A DNA stretch of 64,000 nt from Rhizobium sullae (GCF_025200715.1 NZ_CP104144.1:1302001-1366000), one strand, 5' to 3'. Shown: positions 1 through 9,351, counted from the first letter of the stretch. Notes: generated from the sequence alone by a model not told the origin. Made by a program: numbers and translations.

Positions 1-518
1 CAGTAGTTTGTGGATGCGACAGACACTTGTGCTGTTCGCGTGACATGTTCCGTCGCCACATCAGGGGGCGAGGATCTTCTCAATCATTTACGTGGTGCTT
101 CTGCCCATGAGACGGCGCGAGGCATAGTCTTCCACCTGCTTGTGTATCGCACTGACCCTGTCTGCGGTTGTCTGTCTAAAGCTGTCGTCGTCCGTCCTCA
201 AATTTCATAGCACGTTATCGCGGCCAGACGTCACAGAAACCTGTGTTCTCGGTGCTGTCGGCACATGCCAGACTGCGGCGGCGTTCCGGCGAGGGAGGCC
301 GCGCCTGCGATGCACGGGGGACTTCGGCCGGGGTCGGAGCGAGCATTGGTACGGCCACCATCATCAGGAGATCCGTAGCCGTGGTGGCGTTCTGAAAGTG
401 CTTAATGAGCTTCACGTTCCGTCCTGTTTAAAGGCGCAGGTGAAACTTCACCTAGCGAATTCCTGAGAGGGCGCACCATGCCTCAATCATCGCGATTTCC
501 TCAGTATGTTACTGGTGG
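1..518. other. No confident gene; one weak small ORF
   Basis: No recognisable gene is seen in this stretch. On the minus strand a GTG-initiated ORF of 66 codons (215-415) has an AGGA-like ribosome site six bases before its start, but its composition (Arg/Pro/Ser-rich end) looks like out-of-frame GC-rich DNA and I recognise no family. It could equally be the downstream end of a gene lying outside the window or plain intergenic sequence. Confidence 0.3.
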
Positions 519-1535
519 TTACGGCGTAGCGACGGCGGCCGGGGCGGGCACGCCGAGACGGATTGCCTTCGAGAAGTTGGGCGATAATCCATCCGCCCGC
601 GCCCGCTCGTCGATTTTCGAAATTTCTCGCAATCGGGCGAGCGGCATCGACGTGTCGATGGCTCCTCGGTCATAGGCGTAGTCGGGAAGATAACCGTTGA
701 CGATCAGCCGCCAGTCGAACGGCACCTTGTCTCCGGCGACACGCATCAGCTTGGCGACGGTCGTCGTGCAGTTCGTCGTGATCGAGTTGTAGAACTGCGG
801 AGTCTGGGCAAGGGCGTTGGCCCCGGCGACGTATTCGAGAAGCAGATTTCGTGCCTGCTCGGGACTGGCTCTCAGCCGATAGATTTGCACGTCCTCGCCC
901 CGCACATTGGAGCGGACGCCGACAACGTCACGTTCGTCCGCGGCAAGGATTACAAGTGGGTCGTTCTTGAAGAGATCGGCAAGGGGAGAAAACGCGCCAC
1001 CGACCTTGTGGCGTACCTCGATCGACCAGGCGAGCTGCTCGCCGCCTTCGAAGCCGAAGCTGAAGATGACATGTGCGATCTTCGGCCCCGCCCAGTATGA
1101 CATGAACAGGTCGACGGTCTTCACCTTGCTGACATCGTAGGTTCGTGTCGTCCAGCGCTCCGTGAAGTCGGAATTGCTTCGCCAGCCGAAGTCCCGGACA
1201 TCAGTCAAGGTCAGCGAATTTCCGTCGACACGACCCGTGACCTGCCGGGCGACATCTGGTGCCCATGCAGCGTTCGCTTCCGGCTTGATCGAGTTCCACC
1301 AGAAGAGAACCGGGGCGAACACGACAGCGAACGAAAGGATGGCTCTCATGCGCAGCCGGCTGGCAAGCGCCGCTACAGTAAAGAGACCGAAGACGAGGAA
1401 GACGCCAGCGCCAATTGCCCGCCCGGCATCAGGCAGTGGCAGGCGATACCAGAGGGCCAGTGAACACCAGGCTGTCAAAGCCGCCATGATTACGGCGACC
1501 GCGAAGTTGAGGATGAGCGCCATCAGTCGAGGCAT
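519..1535 (-). CDS. DUF4105 domain membrane protein
   Basis: Protein of 338 residues. The first ~90 residues hold three hydrophobic segments that should be membrane helices; the rest is a soluble domain, probably periplasmic. Around residues 245-285 the segment NSITTNCTTTV, followed by a stretch ending in a DYAYDRG motif, matches the DUF4105 (Lnb N-terminal periplasmic) family, which carries a conserved Asn-Cys pair and resembles papain-fold hydrolases. The molecular role of the family in proteobacteria is not settled. A damaged ORF overlaps its start by about a dozen bases on the same strand. Family assignment is from recognised motifs; function is unknown. Confidence 0.8.
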   Translation of the reverse strand: MPRLMALILNFAVAVIMAALTAWCSLALWYRLPLPDAGRAIGAGVFLVFGLFTVAALASRLRMRAILSFAVVFAPVLFWWNSIKPEANAAWAPDVARQVTGRVDGNSLTLTDVRDFGWRSNSDFTERWTTRTYDVSKVKTVDLFMSYWAGPKIAHVIFSFGFEGGEQLAWSIEVRHKVGGAFSPLADLFKNDPLVILAADERDVVGVRSNVRGEDVQIYRLRASPEQARNLLLEYVAGANALAQTPQFYNSITTNCTTTVAKLMRVAGDKVPFDWRLIVNGYLPDYAYDRGAIDTSMPLARLREISKIDERARADGLSPNFSKAIRLGVPAPAAVATP

Positions 1536-1938
1536 GTTATTCCTTTTCTGTAGCCGCGGCAGTGCTGCGACGATTCGGCGATCGCGCGTTCAACGGCGAC
1601 ACAGAATGGCACGACCTTGGCAAGATCCAGCATGGTGCGGATCTCTTTGCCGAGGCCATCTTTGAGGTCGAGCGCCTCGGCGTAACGTCCGTCTCGCTCC
1701 GGAGCCGTAGACGACTCCCACTCTCGCACGAGATGGTCCGCAATGGAAAAGTCGTTGTACGGTTCTCCGAATCTTCATTGCGGGAGGCAAGCGCGTCGAT
1801 CTCCAGCGCCTGCTCGGAAAACCTGCGCTTGGTGACTCCGTGTCGTATCCATTCCTTCGCTCCCGGACAGGCAATGTGAGGGGGGCCCGCACATCGCGCA
1901 GTCGTCATGAATATGACACAGAATCCGACCGACACCAT
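1523..1938 (-). pseudogene. Possible frameshifted small ORF
   Basis: Two reading frames on the minus strand join into one plausible protein if a frameshift is assumed near 1750-1765. The upstream frame gives a segment with GAKEWIRHGV and ALEIDALASRNEDSEN; the downstream frame continues with FSIADHLVREWES, GRYAEALDLKDGLGKEI and a Cys-containing tail ending at 1523, just inside the next gene. Both halves have protein-like composition while the alternative continuations turn Arg/Ser-rich. I do not recognise the family. It may be a real broken gene, a sequencing error or a chance effect. Confidence 0.3.
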
Positions 1939-2228
1939 GTAGGTTACAGTAACACGGCGAGTTTCTTGCGGTGCGCGGCCACCGTGGCTTCAGGCCATCG
2001 CCGCAGCGGGAGCGACCGCATGGGGGTCCTGATGGCATCGGAACCTGCCGATCGGGTTGGGCAAGGGATCTCGCAAACCAAGCGACCGTAGGTCGTGTCA
2101 TACGGATTCGTTGCCGGAAAGGATGCTCGGTATCCTTGCGACGCTCAGATCAGATCCTTGCTGTGAACATCACTGTCTGAATTGATTTCCAGGCCTGCAA
2201 CCAAATTGCCGCAGCCCGGTTTGCTCGA

Positions 2229-2256
2229 TTGAGAAAGACGGAAACGAGCGTATAGT
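2229..2256 (+). promoter_or_regulatory. Promoter of the gbsR-like/cyd operon
   Basis: TTGAGA at 2229-2234 (five of six to the -35 consensus), a 16-base spacer, then TATAGT at 2251-2256 (five of six to the -10 consensus). The palindromic operator begins inside this -10 element, so a bound repressor would block it. The position 45-70 bases before the regulator start codon suits a sigma-70 type promoter. No experimental support; inferred from sequence. Confidence 0.6.
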
Positions 2257-2280
2257 GATTTCAGTAATTTCTGAAATCAC
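2255..2280. promoter_or_regulatory. Palindromic operator, GTGATTTCAG-N6-CTGAAATCAC
   Basis: Perfect inverted repeat with 10-base arms and a 6-base AT-only spacer (TAATTT). It overlaps the -10 element and the expected transcription start, 20 bases before the ATG of the GbsR/MarR-type regulator at 2300. This is the expected position of an autoregulatory operator for a dimeric winged-helix repressor. Which protein binds is inference from adjacency. Confidence 0.8.
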
Positions 2281-2299
2281 AGGAACAACGGAAATTGGC

Positions 2300-2872
2300 A
2301 TGAACCTTCCGCCGCTCGTTCAATCCTTCGTTCTGCATTTCGGTGAGATGGGCTCGCGTTGGGGCATCAATCGCACGGTCGGCCAGATTTATGCGCTTCT
2401 TTATGTCTCGCCGTCGCCGCTCTGCGCCGAAGAGATCGTCGACGCGCTCGGCATCTCGCGTTCCAACGTGTCGATGAGCCTGCGCGAACTGCAGGCCTGG
2501 AACCTCGTGCTTTTGAAACACAAGCCCGACGACCGCAGGGATTTCTTCACCACGCCTGACGATGTCTGGCTCATCCTGCGCACGCTCGCCGAAGAACGGA
2601 AGAAGCGCGAAGTCGATCCCACCCTTTCGGTTTTGCGCGAAATCCTCATGCAAAGGCCTGCCAGCGAAGCCGAACGCTTCGCCCAGCAGCGGATGAGCGA
2701 AATGCACGGCTTGATCGAACAACTGACACATTGGTATGAGGACGTAAAACAACTTGAAACAGAGCGCCTCGCAACGCTACTCTCTTTGGGAGCAAAGGTT
2801 ACGAAGCTTCTGGAAGCCAAGGACCGGGTGGTATCGCTCGGCCGCGGGCGTCGGCCTGCGAACAAGAGCTAG
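2300..2872 (+). CDS. GbsR/MarR-family transcriptional regulator
   Basis: About 190 residues with a winged helix-turn-helix in the N-terminal half: VGQIYALLYVSP, the segment LCAEEIVDALGISRSNVS as recognition region, and a wing with KPDDRRDFF. The C-terminal half is helical and probably dimerises. It matches the GbsR/MarR group of regulators. I place the start at ATG 2300 (MNLPPLV), since the in-frame GTG at 2255 lies within the palindromic operator and would be in the promoter. It stands five bases before cydD and presumably represses itself together with the cyd genes. The ligand or signal (redox, respiratory state) cannot be read from sequence. Confidence 0.85.
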   Translation: MNLPPLVQSFVLHFGEMGSRWGINRTVGQIYALLYVSPSPLCAEEIVDALGISRSNVSMSLRELQAWNLVLLKHKPDDRRDFFTTPDDVWLILRTLAEERKKREVDPTLSVLREILMQRPASEAERFAQQRMSEMHGLIEQLTHWYEDVKQLETERLATLLSLGAKVTKLLEAKDRVVSLGRGRRPANKS

Positions 2873-2876
2873 CGCA

Positions 2877-4577
2877 ATGGGGAGTGCTTTCTTCGACGAG
2901 GAAAAAGCGCGCGCAGCCGGAGCGCCAGCGATTGGCTCGCCGGTGCTTTCGTCCAAGCCTTCACGTCTTCGTCATGCCGCTACGGTTCAAACCGCTGCCG
3001 CCCTCTTGTGGATCCCGCAAGCTGGTCTACTTGCTTACGCCGTCGGCCGCACTGCGGATGGCGGCGGTCTTCGCGATGTCCTTTGGCCCGCCTTTTTTGT
3101 CTTGGTACTCGGCATTGCAAAGGCGCTGCTTGACGCGGCTGGCGGCCAGATCGCCTTCGACAGGGCGCGCACTGAACTGGGTTTGAGGAGACAGATTGCC
3201 GTTGCAGCGCTTGCCCGGCGATCGCCGATCGACGGCACGCGTCCTGCTTCCGGGCGGGTTGCGAGCATTCTCGGCGAGCAGGCGGAGCTGATCGTTCCCT
3301 ACCTTTCGCGCTTCCTGCCGGCTCGCTTCAAAGCGAGCGCCATTCCTCCCATCATCCTCATCTGCATCTTGCCGATCTCCTGGGTCGCGGCACTTGCGCT
3401 GTTCATCGCAATGCCGCTTATTCCACTTTTCATGGCGCTCATCGGCTGGCGGGCGCAGGCAGCGAGCGAAAAGCAGCTCGCCGCAACAGGCAGCCTCAAC
3501 GCATTTCTTCTCGATCGGCTCCGCGGACTGGCCACGATCCGGTCGCTTGATGCGGTCGGGCTGACTGCCACGCGGCTGCGGGCAGATGCAGAGGACCTCA
3601 AGACACGCACCTTGGCGGTGCTGAAAATCGCCTTTCTCTCCTCAGCCGTGCTGGAGCTCTTTGCAGCGCTCGGCGTTGCAATGGTCGCGGTCTATGTGGG
3701 CTTCAGTCTTCTCGGCGAACTCCGCTTCGGAACATGGTCGGGAAAGCTCAGCTTGACCGAAGGTCTTTTCATTCTCCTGCTTGCGCCCGCCTTTTTCGAG
3801 CCCTTGCGCGAACTTTCCTCAGTTTGGCACGACCGCGCCGCCGGAGAAGCGGCAGTGAAGGCGCTTGATAGCCTTTCCGATTGCGGCATGGAGATCGTCG
3901 AGTTGGAGACGGCCGGCTCGGCGCCGCGCACTTATCGGTTCGACATTGAGTTCAACGACGTCAGCTTCCGTTACGATCGCTCGCGGCCCTTCGCGCTTGC
4001 CGGCTTCAACTGTCTTTTCACAGAGGGCGAGCATGTCGCGCTTGCCGGTGCGAGCGGTGCGGGAAAATCCACGCTGCTTGCGCTGATCGCCGGTCTGGCA
4101 CCACCTCTGACGGGTCAAGTCCTGATCGGCGGCCGGCCTGTCGATGCGGGCGCGCGAAGGGCCATGGCCTGGATCGGGCAGGCGCCACATATATTTGCCG
4201 GAAGCTTGGCCGGCAATGTCTTGCTGGGCAGGCATCGCGGCATTCTGCACGAGGCTTTGGCGCTTGCCAGGCTGGACGGCGTCGCGGCTGCCTATGGCAA
4301 GCGGCCGCTCGGCGAAAGCGGTACCGGCCTTTCGGGCGGCGAGGCGTTGCGGCTTGCGATCGCACGGGCGGCTGCCAATCCCGACATTCGCATCATCCTG
4401 GCGGACGAGCCGACGGCACATCTCGACGCGGTGACCGCAGCGGAGATCACGGAGAGCCTGCTTACGCTTGCCAGGGGCCGGACGCTCATTGTCGCGACAC
4501 ATGACCCGCGTTTTGCGGCACGCATGGGCCGCAGGATCGCCATCGGCACACAGTTCTTACAAGAGGCGGCTGAATGA
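2877..4577 (+). CDS. cydD: Thiol-reductant ABC exporter subunit CydD
   Basis: Half-transporter of 566 residues from ATG 2877, four bases after the regulator stop. It has an N-terminal six-helix membrane domain and a C-terminal ATPase with Walker A GASGAGKST, signature LSGGEALRLAIARA and Walker B IILADEPTAHLD. CydD pairs with CydC to export cysteine and glutathione across the inner membrane, which is required for assembly of cytochrome bd and periplasmic haem proteins. The stop overlaps the start of the next gene (ATGA), indicating translational coupling. A longer in-frame ORF exists upstream but would overlap the regulator, so the later start is preferred. Confidence 0.93.
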   Translation: MGSAFFDEEKARAAGAPAIGSPVLSSKPSRLRHAATVQTAAALLWIPQAGLLAYAVGRTADGGGLRDVLWPAFFVLVLGIAKALLDAAGGQIAFDRARTELGLRRQIAVAALARRSPIDGTRPASGRVASILGEQAELIVPYLSRFLPARFKASAIPPIILICILPISWVAALALFIAMPLIPLFMALIGWRAQAASEKQLAATGSLNAFLLDRLRGLATIRSLDAVGLTATRLRADAEDLKTRTLAVLKIAFLSSAVLELFAALGVAMVAVYVGFSLLGELRFGTWSGKLSLTEGLFILLLAPAFFEPLRELSSVWHDRAAGEAAVKALDSLSDCGMEIVELETAGSAPRTYRFDIEFNDVSFRYDRSRPFALAGFNCLFTEGEHVALAGASGAGKSTLLALIAGLAPPLTGQVLIGGRPVDAGARRAMAWIGQAPHIFAGSLAGNVLLGRHRGILHEALALARLDGVAAAYGKRPLGESGTGLSGGEALRLAIARAAANPDIRIILADEPTAHLDAVTAAEITESLLTLARGRTLIVATHDPRFAARMGRRIAIGTQFLQEAAE

Positions 4578-6262
4578 GAAACCAGTTCCGGACCCTTGCG
4601 CCGATCCTTGAGCTTTTCTTCGCTGAAAGACCGCGCAGCCTGCTGACCGGTGCTTTGCTTTCGGCCGTCACGGTTATCGCCGGCCTTGCCCTGCTCGGCC
4701 TGTCAGGCTGGTTCATCACCGCCGCATCGATTGCCGGACTATCGGCGGCGGCGATCGCCTTCGACGTCTTTGCGCCAGCAGCTGCAATCCGCATGCTTGC
4801 GATCGGCCGCACGGCCGCGCGTTACGGCGAGCGGATAACGACGCATGACGCAACGCTGGGCATACTGGCAGCACTTCGCGAGAAGCTTTTTCGCGGCTGG
4901 GCTGGCCCAGGAGCAGCGCGCCATCTGCTCCGTCGGCCCTCCAGACTGCTTTTTCGCCTGACGGCCGATATCGATGCTCTGGATTCGCTCTACCTCAGAA
5001 TTCTTGTTCCGATCGTTGCCGCGATAGGCGCTGCACTTGTCGCCGTCATCACGCTCGGCATCATGCACCCAGCATTCGGTCTCGCAGTCGGTGGGCTGTT
5101 GATCTGCTCCGGCATCGGTATTCCGCTCGTTGCCGGTTGTCTTGCCCGAAGGCCTGCCCGCCGGCGCGCCTATGGCATCGAGGCGCTTCGCTCACGCGCC
5201 ATCGATTTGACCGCCGGCCAGACGGATCTCCTGATGGCATCGCGCATTCAAGCGCAATGCGCTGCCGTCATCGCAGCCGATGCTTACACGGCCAAGGCCG
5301 ATCGTCACCTGAACCGGATCGAGACAGGTGTCATCTTGAGCTTCGGTCTCGTCACGGCGATCCTGCTCGCCGGCTCGCTTCTTGCGGTGGCAGCACTCAC
5401 TGAAGCAAAGGCGATCACCGCGCCGGTTGCCGCATTGGGGCTATTGATCGCCTTTGCAGCAGTCGAACCCTTCACGGCCCTGCGGCGAGGCGCCTTGGAA
5501 CTCGGGCGGATCCTTGTCGCCGCTAGGCGTATCGGTCCGCACCTTGCTGAAGAGCCGTTGCGGCCGAAAGGCCGTGCGGCTGAAGCCGGCATGGCTCTTT
5601 CGTTACAGGCCGCAGGCGTCAGGCATGATGGCTCCGCCAGAGATGCGCTGCATGCAATCAGCCTGGAATTGAAGCTGGGTGAGACTCTGGCCGTGATCGG
5701 CCCGAGTGGTGCCGGAAAATCGACCCTGCTGTCGGTTTTCGCGGGCGAAATCCAGCCCCGCTTCGGGACTGCCGCATGCATGGACGCGACGCGTCTGACG
5801 CAAAGGACCGAGCTCTTCCAGGATACGCTCGAGGGCAATTTGCGGCTTGCCAAGCCACAGGCGTCCGAAATGGAACTGCGCGAAGTGCTTGCCGCCGCGG
5901 GGCTGCTTTCAGATGTCGATGCTCTACCGAAAGGTCTTAGGACCCCTCTTGGCGAGGGCGGTTTCGGTCTGTCGGGCGGCCAATCCCGCCGTCTGGCGCT
6001 TGCGCGCCTCTTCCTTCGGGATACGCCGCTTTGGCTGCTCGATGAGCCGACGGAAGGTCTCGACAGCGCAACAGCACGTGACGTGGTGGCCCGTCTCAAG
6101 GCGAGGGCACATGGCCGGTCGCTCGTCATTGCAAGCCATACCCGCCGGGAGGCGGCGATCGCCGATCGGATCGCGATCATTGAAGGCGGCCGGATCACCG
6201 AAATCTCGCGCCGCGGAGAGGCGGCGTTCGAAAGCGCGCTCGAACGGCTGAGGCCGGATTGA
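4574..6262 (+). CDS. cydC: Thiol-reductant ABC exporter subunit CydC
   Basis: 562 residues: membrane domain over roughly residues 1-300, then an ATPase with Walker A GPSGAGKST, signature GLSGGQSRRLALARL and Walker B LWLLDEPTEGLD. It is the partner half-transporter of CydD. The ATG overlaps the cydD stop by four bases. The order cydD-cydC-cydA-cydB is frequent in alphaproteobacteria. No truncation is seen; the Q-loop region is shorter than in typical exporters (GTAACMDATRLTQRTELF follows the Walker A segment), a feature shared by CydC proteins. Confidence 0.93.
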   Translation: MRNQFRTLAPILELFFAERPRSLLTGALLSAVTVIAGLALLGLSGWFITAASIAGLSAAAIAFDVFAPAAAIRMLAIGRTAARYGERITTHDATLGILAALREKLFRGWAGPGAARHLLRRPSRLLFRLTADIDALDSLYLRILVPIVAAIGAALVAVITLGIMHPAFGLAVGGLLICSGIGIPLVAGCLARRPARRRAYGIEALRSRAIDLTAGQTDLLMASRIQAQCAAVIAADAYTAKADRHLNRIETGVILSFGLVTAILLAGSLLAVAALTEAKAITAPVAALGLLIAFAAVEPFTALRRGALELGRILVAARRIGPHLAEEPLRPKGRAAEAGMALSLQAAGVRHDGSARDALHAISLELKLGETLAVIGPSGAGKSTLLSVFAGEIQPRFGTAACMDATRLTQRTELFQDTLEGNLRLAKPQASEMELREVLAAAGLLSDVDALPKGLRTPLGEGGFGLSGGQSRRLALARLFLRDTPLWLLDEPTEGLDSATARDVVARLKARAHGRSLVIASHTRREAAIADRIAIIEGGRITEISRRGEAAFESALERLRPD

Positions 6263-6338
6263 GTGCTGTGCGTAACTGCGGACGCCGGCCGGCGCCCGTG
6301 GAATTCTCGACATCCCGTGGGACCGTGGGAGAAAGACA

Positions 6339-7919
6339 ATGGAACTAGATATCGTCGCGCTATCGCGCTTCCAATTCGCGCTGACGGCACTTTACCACTT
6401 CCTGTTCGTGCCGCTGACGCTCGGTCTGTCGGTGCTGCTCGCGATCATGGAGACGACCTATGTGATGACCGGCCGCCAGATCTGGCGGCAGATGACGAAA
6501 TTCTGGGGCACGCTCTTCGGCATCAATTTCGCACTGGGCGTGGCTACCGGCATCGTCATGGAATTCCAGTTCGGCATGAACTGGAGCTATTACAGCTATT
6601 ATGTCGGCGACATCTTCGGCGCACCCCTGGCAATCGAAGGGCTCATGGCCTTCTTCCTGGAAGCGACCTTCGTCGGCCTCTTCTTCTTCGGCTGGGACAA
6701 GCTCTCGAAAGTCGGGCATCTGGTCGCAACCTGGGCCGTGGCGCTCGGCTCGAACTTCTCGGCACTGTGGATTTTAATTGCCAACGGCTGGATGCAGAAC
6801 CCGGTCGGCTCGGCGCTCAATCCGCAGACCATGCGCATGGAGATCGTGAGCTTCTTCGACGTCGTCTTCAATCCCGTCGCGCAGGCGAAATTCGTTCATA
6901 CCGTCTCGGCCGGTTATGTCTGTGCCTCGATCTTCGTGCTCGGCGTTTCGGCCTGGTATATCTTGAAGGGCCGCCATATCGAGCTTGCCAAGCGCTCGAT
7001 GACGGTTGCCGCCTCCTTCGGCCTTGCCTCGGCTCTCTCGGTGGTCGTGCTCGGGGACGAGAGCGGTTATCTTGCGACGGAAAACCAGAAGATGAAGCTC
7101 GCGGCAATCGAGGCGATGTGGGAGACGGAACCGGCGCCGGCAGCCTTCACGGCCTTCGGCTTTCCGGATCAGCAAACCCGCGAAACGCATTTTGCCATCC
7201 ATATCCCGTGGGTCATGGGCCTGATCGGCACGCGCTCGCTGACGACCGAAATTCCGGGCATCGACAAGCTGGAGAAGCAGGCCGAAACCCGTATCCGCGA
7301 TGGCATCAAGGCTTACAATGCGCTGATGCAAATCCGCTCGGCCCCGACGCCGGACGGCATCGCGCAGGAGGTTCGCACCTCCTTCGAGGATCTCGGCCAC
7401 CAACTCGGCTATGCACTTTTATTGAAGCGCTACGTCGACGACCCCCGTCAGGCAACGGAAGAACAGATCGCCCAGGCTGCACGGGACACGATCCCGCATG
7501 TGCCGACGCTTTTCTGGTCGTTCCGCATCATGGTCGGGCTCGGCATGTTCTTCATCGTCCTGACGGCAGTCTTCTTCTGGCTGTCGGCCCGCCGCCATCT
7601 CGACAAATATCCGTTGCTCTTGAAGATCGCCGTCTTTGCCATACCGCTTCCCTGGATTGCCATCGAGGCAGGCTGGATCGTCGCCGAGATCGGCCGCCAG
7701 CCCTGGGTCATCGAAGGGGTATTGCCGACGGCGATGGCGGTCTCCAGCCTGGGGGCAAGCACGGTGCTCATCACCATCATCGGTTTTGCCGCACTTTATA
7801 CGACGCTGATCGTCGTCGAAATGAGCCTGATGCTAAAGGCGATCAGGCAAGGCCCGGAACCGGATGACGAGCCGGGCGCCGCCCTCATTTCCGAAACCCT
7901 CGCACCGGCAGCGGAGTGA
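6339..7919 (+). CDS. cydA: Cytochrome bd ubiquinol oxidase subunit I
   Basis: 526 residues, nine expected membrane helices, close to the usual length of ~520. His20 in FQFALTALYH matches the haem b595 ligand, KFVHTVSAGY holds the haem b558 His, and QKMKLAAIEAMW is the Q-loop motif with the conserved Lys and Glu for quinol binding. GRQPWVIEG is the well-known C-terminal signature. The enzyme oxidises ubiquinol and reduces oxygen to water with high affinity at the inner membrane. A purine-rich GGGAGAAAG site precedes the ATG. The gap to cydC is 76 bases, so the gene probably shares the transcript. Confidence 0.95.
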   Translation: MELDIVALSRFQFALTALYHFLFVPLTLGLSVLLAIMETTYVMTGRQIWRQMTKFWGTLFGINFALGVATGIVMEFQFGMNWSYYSYYVGDIFGAPLAIEGLMAFFLEATFVGLFFFGWDKLSKVGHLVATWAVALGSNFSALWILIANGWMQNPVGSALNPQTMRMEIVSFFDVVFNPVAQAKFVHTVSAGYVCASIFVLGVSAWYILKGRHIELAKRSMTVAASFGLASALSVVVLGDESGYLATENQKMKLAAIEAMWETEPAPAAFTAFGFPDQQTRETHFAIHIPWVMGLIGTRSLTTEIPGIDKLEKQAETRIRDGIKAYNALMQIRSAPTPDGIAQEVRTSFEDLGHQLGYALLLKRYVDDPRQATEEQIAQAARDTIPHVPTLFWSFRIMVGLGMFFIVLTAVFFWLSARRHLDKYPLLLKIAVFAIPLPWIAIEAGWIVAEIGRQPWVIEGVLPTAMAVSSLGASTVLITIIGFAALYTTLIVVEMSLMLKAIRQGPEPDDEPGAALISETLAPAAE

Positions 7920-7924
7920 TCGCC

Positions 7925-9076
7925 ATGATCCTTCATGAACTCATCGACTACGAAACCCTTCGTGTGATCTGGTGGCTGCTGCTCGGCGTGTTGCTGATCG
8001 GCTTTGCGGCAACCGACGGCTTCGACCTGGGTGTCGGCACGCTTTTGCCCTTCGTCGCGAAGACCGACACGGAGCGCCGTGTCGCTATCAACACGATCGG
8101 CCCGATATGGGAAGGCAACCAGGTCTGGCTCATCGTTGGCGGCGCCGCCACCTTCGCCGCCTGGCCGCCGCTCTATGCCGTTTCCTTCTCGGGCTTCTAT
8201 CTTGCAATGTTTGCGGTCCTCTTGGCGCTCATCCTGCGCCCGGTCGGCTTCAAATACCGTTCGAAGCGTGAGAGCGCCCGCTGGCGCAACAATTGGGACT
8301 GGGCGCTCTTCATCGGCGGCTTCGTGCCGTCGCTGATCTTCGGCGTTGCCGTCGGCAATGTGTTGCAGGGCGTTCCCTTCCGTTTCGCCGACGACATGCG
8401 CATCTTCTATGAAGGCTCGTTCTTCGGCCTTCTCAATCCATATGCGCTGCTTTGCGGCTTGCTCTCGGTCGCCATGCTCGTCATGCACGGCGCATCCTGG
8501 CTGGTGCTGAAGGCGGGCGGCCCCGTTGCCGAGCGCGCCAGAAACTATGGAAGCATCGCTGCCCTTTGCGTTATCGTGCTCTTTGCGCTCGGCGGCCTCC
8601 TCCTGGCGCTTGGCATCGATGGCTATCGCATCACCAGTCCTATCAGTCCGGCCGGTCCGTCGAATCCGCTCTTGAAAACCGCGGAGCATGGCGGTTCATG
8701 GCTTGCGAACTACAGCACCCATCCCTGGCTGCTGATCATTCCGGCGTTCGGCTTTTCGGGCGCCGCACTTGCGTTTGCGGCAATGCGGGCCAGGCGGGAG
8801 GCCTCGACCCTGCTCTTCAGCAAGCTCTCGATCTTCGGCATCATCTCGACGGTCGGCGTCTCGATGTTTCCCTTCATCCTGCCCTCCTCGCTCGATCCAC
8901 GCTCGAGCCTGACCGTCTGGGACGCGTCGTCGAGCCATATGACGCTCTTCATCATGCTCGTCGTGTCGCTGATCTTCCTGCCGATCATTTTTGCCTATAC
9001 CGCCTGGGTCTACAAAGTGCTCTGGGGCAAGGTGGACGAGAAGAGCGTCACGGACAAAAGCGGCCACGCATACTGA
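7925..9076 (+). CDS. cydB: Cytochrome bd ubiquinol oxidase subunit II
   Basis: 383 residues from ATG 7925 (MILHELIDYETLRVIWW); an in-frame GTG nine bases earlier is the less likely start. The motif GFAATDGFDLGVG near the N terminus and GNQVWL following are typical of CydB, and eight or nine membrane helices run through the protein. CydB is the structural partner of CydA in the bd oxidase. The gene follows cydA by five bases and precedes cydX by 12 bases. Confidence 0.95.
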   Translation: MILHELIDYETLRVIWWLLLGVLLIGFAATDGFDLGVGTLLPFVAKTDTERRVAINTIGPIWEGNQVWLIVGGAATFAAWPPLYAVSFSGFYLAMFAVLLALILRPVGFKYRSKRESARWRNNWDWALFIGGFVPSLIFGVAVGNVLQGVPFRFADDMRIFYEGSFFGLLNPYALLCGLLSVAMLVMHGASWLVLKAGGPVAERARNYGSIAALCVIVLFALGGLLLALGIDGYRITSPISPAGPSNPLLKTAEHGGSWLANYSTHPWLLIIPAFGFSGAALAFAAMRARREASTLLFSKLSIFGIISTVGVSMFPFILPSSLDPRSSLTVWDASSSHMTLFIMLVVSLIFLPIIFAYTAWVYKVLWGKVDEKSVTDKSGHAY

Positions 9077-9088
9077 AGGAGAAAAACA

Positions 9089-9199
9089 ATGTGGTATTTT
9101 GCATGGATTCTGGGGCTCCCGCTCGCAGCCGCCTTCGCCGTCCTCAACGCCATGTGGTACGAACTGGTCGACGACGAAGCCAAGAAGAAGAAACAATAA
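9089..9199 (+). CDS. cydX: Cytochrome bd accessory small subunit CydX
   Basis: 36-residue protein: MWYFAWILGLPLAAAFAVLN is one membrane helix, followed by AMWYELVDDEAKKKKQ. The YFAWILG start and a charged C-terminal tail are the hallmark of the CydX/YbgT family, which stabilises the haems of cytochrome bd. The ribosome site AAGGAGA begins at the cydB stop and lies seven bases before the ATG. The gene is easily missed because of its size. A strong hairpin with a T-run follows the stop, so it closes the cyd operon. Confidence 0.95.
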   Translation: MWYFAWILGLPLAAAFAVLNAMWYELVDDEAKKKKQ

Positions 9200-9204
9200 C
9201 GCAC

Positions 9205-9236
9205 AAAAAGGTCAGGCCCTGCGGCCTGATCTTTTT
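9205..9236 (+). terminator. Intrinsic terminator of the cyd operon
   Basis: AAAAAGGTCAGGCC and GGCCTGATCTTTTT pair with one G-T wobble around a CTGC loop, ending in five T. It begins five bases after the cydX stop. The A-tract on the left makes it potentially bidirectional. Confidence 0.9.
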
Positions 9237-9351
9237 GAATGCGTCCTGTCGAACCGCCGCTCACCAGCGCTGACGCGTTTTTGGTTAATCTGGCACAAGG
9301 ATTGCCTCTTAATATCTATCGGAATATGGCGCGCCGGCAGGAGAGGATATC

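Noticed and set aside
215..415. 66-codon minus-strand small gene
   Set aside because: Has a possible ribosome site but protein composition looks like a shadow frame and no family is recognised.
5305..6390. Minus-strand ORF of 361 codons opposite cydC
   Set aside because: Ser/Arg/Ala-rich composition with no motif; the real gene on the plus strand has complete ABC motifs.
6263..7867. Plus-strand ORF of 534 codons overlapping cydA
   Set aside because: Another frame of cydA, Arg/Gly/His-rich, no domain.
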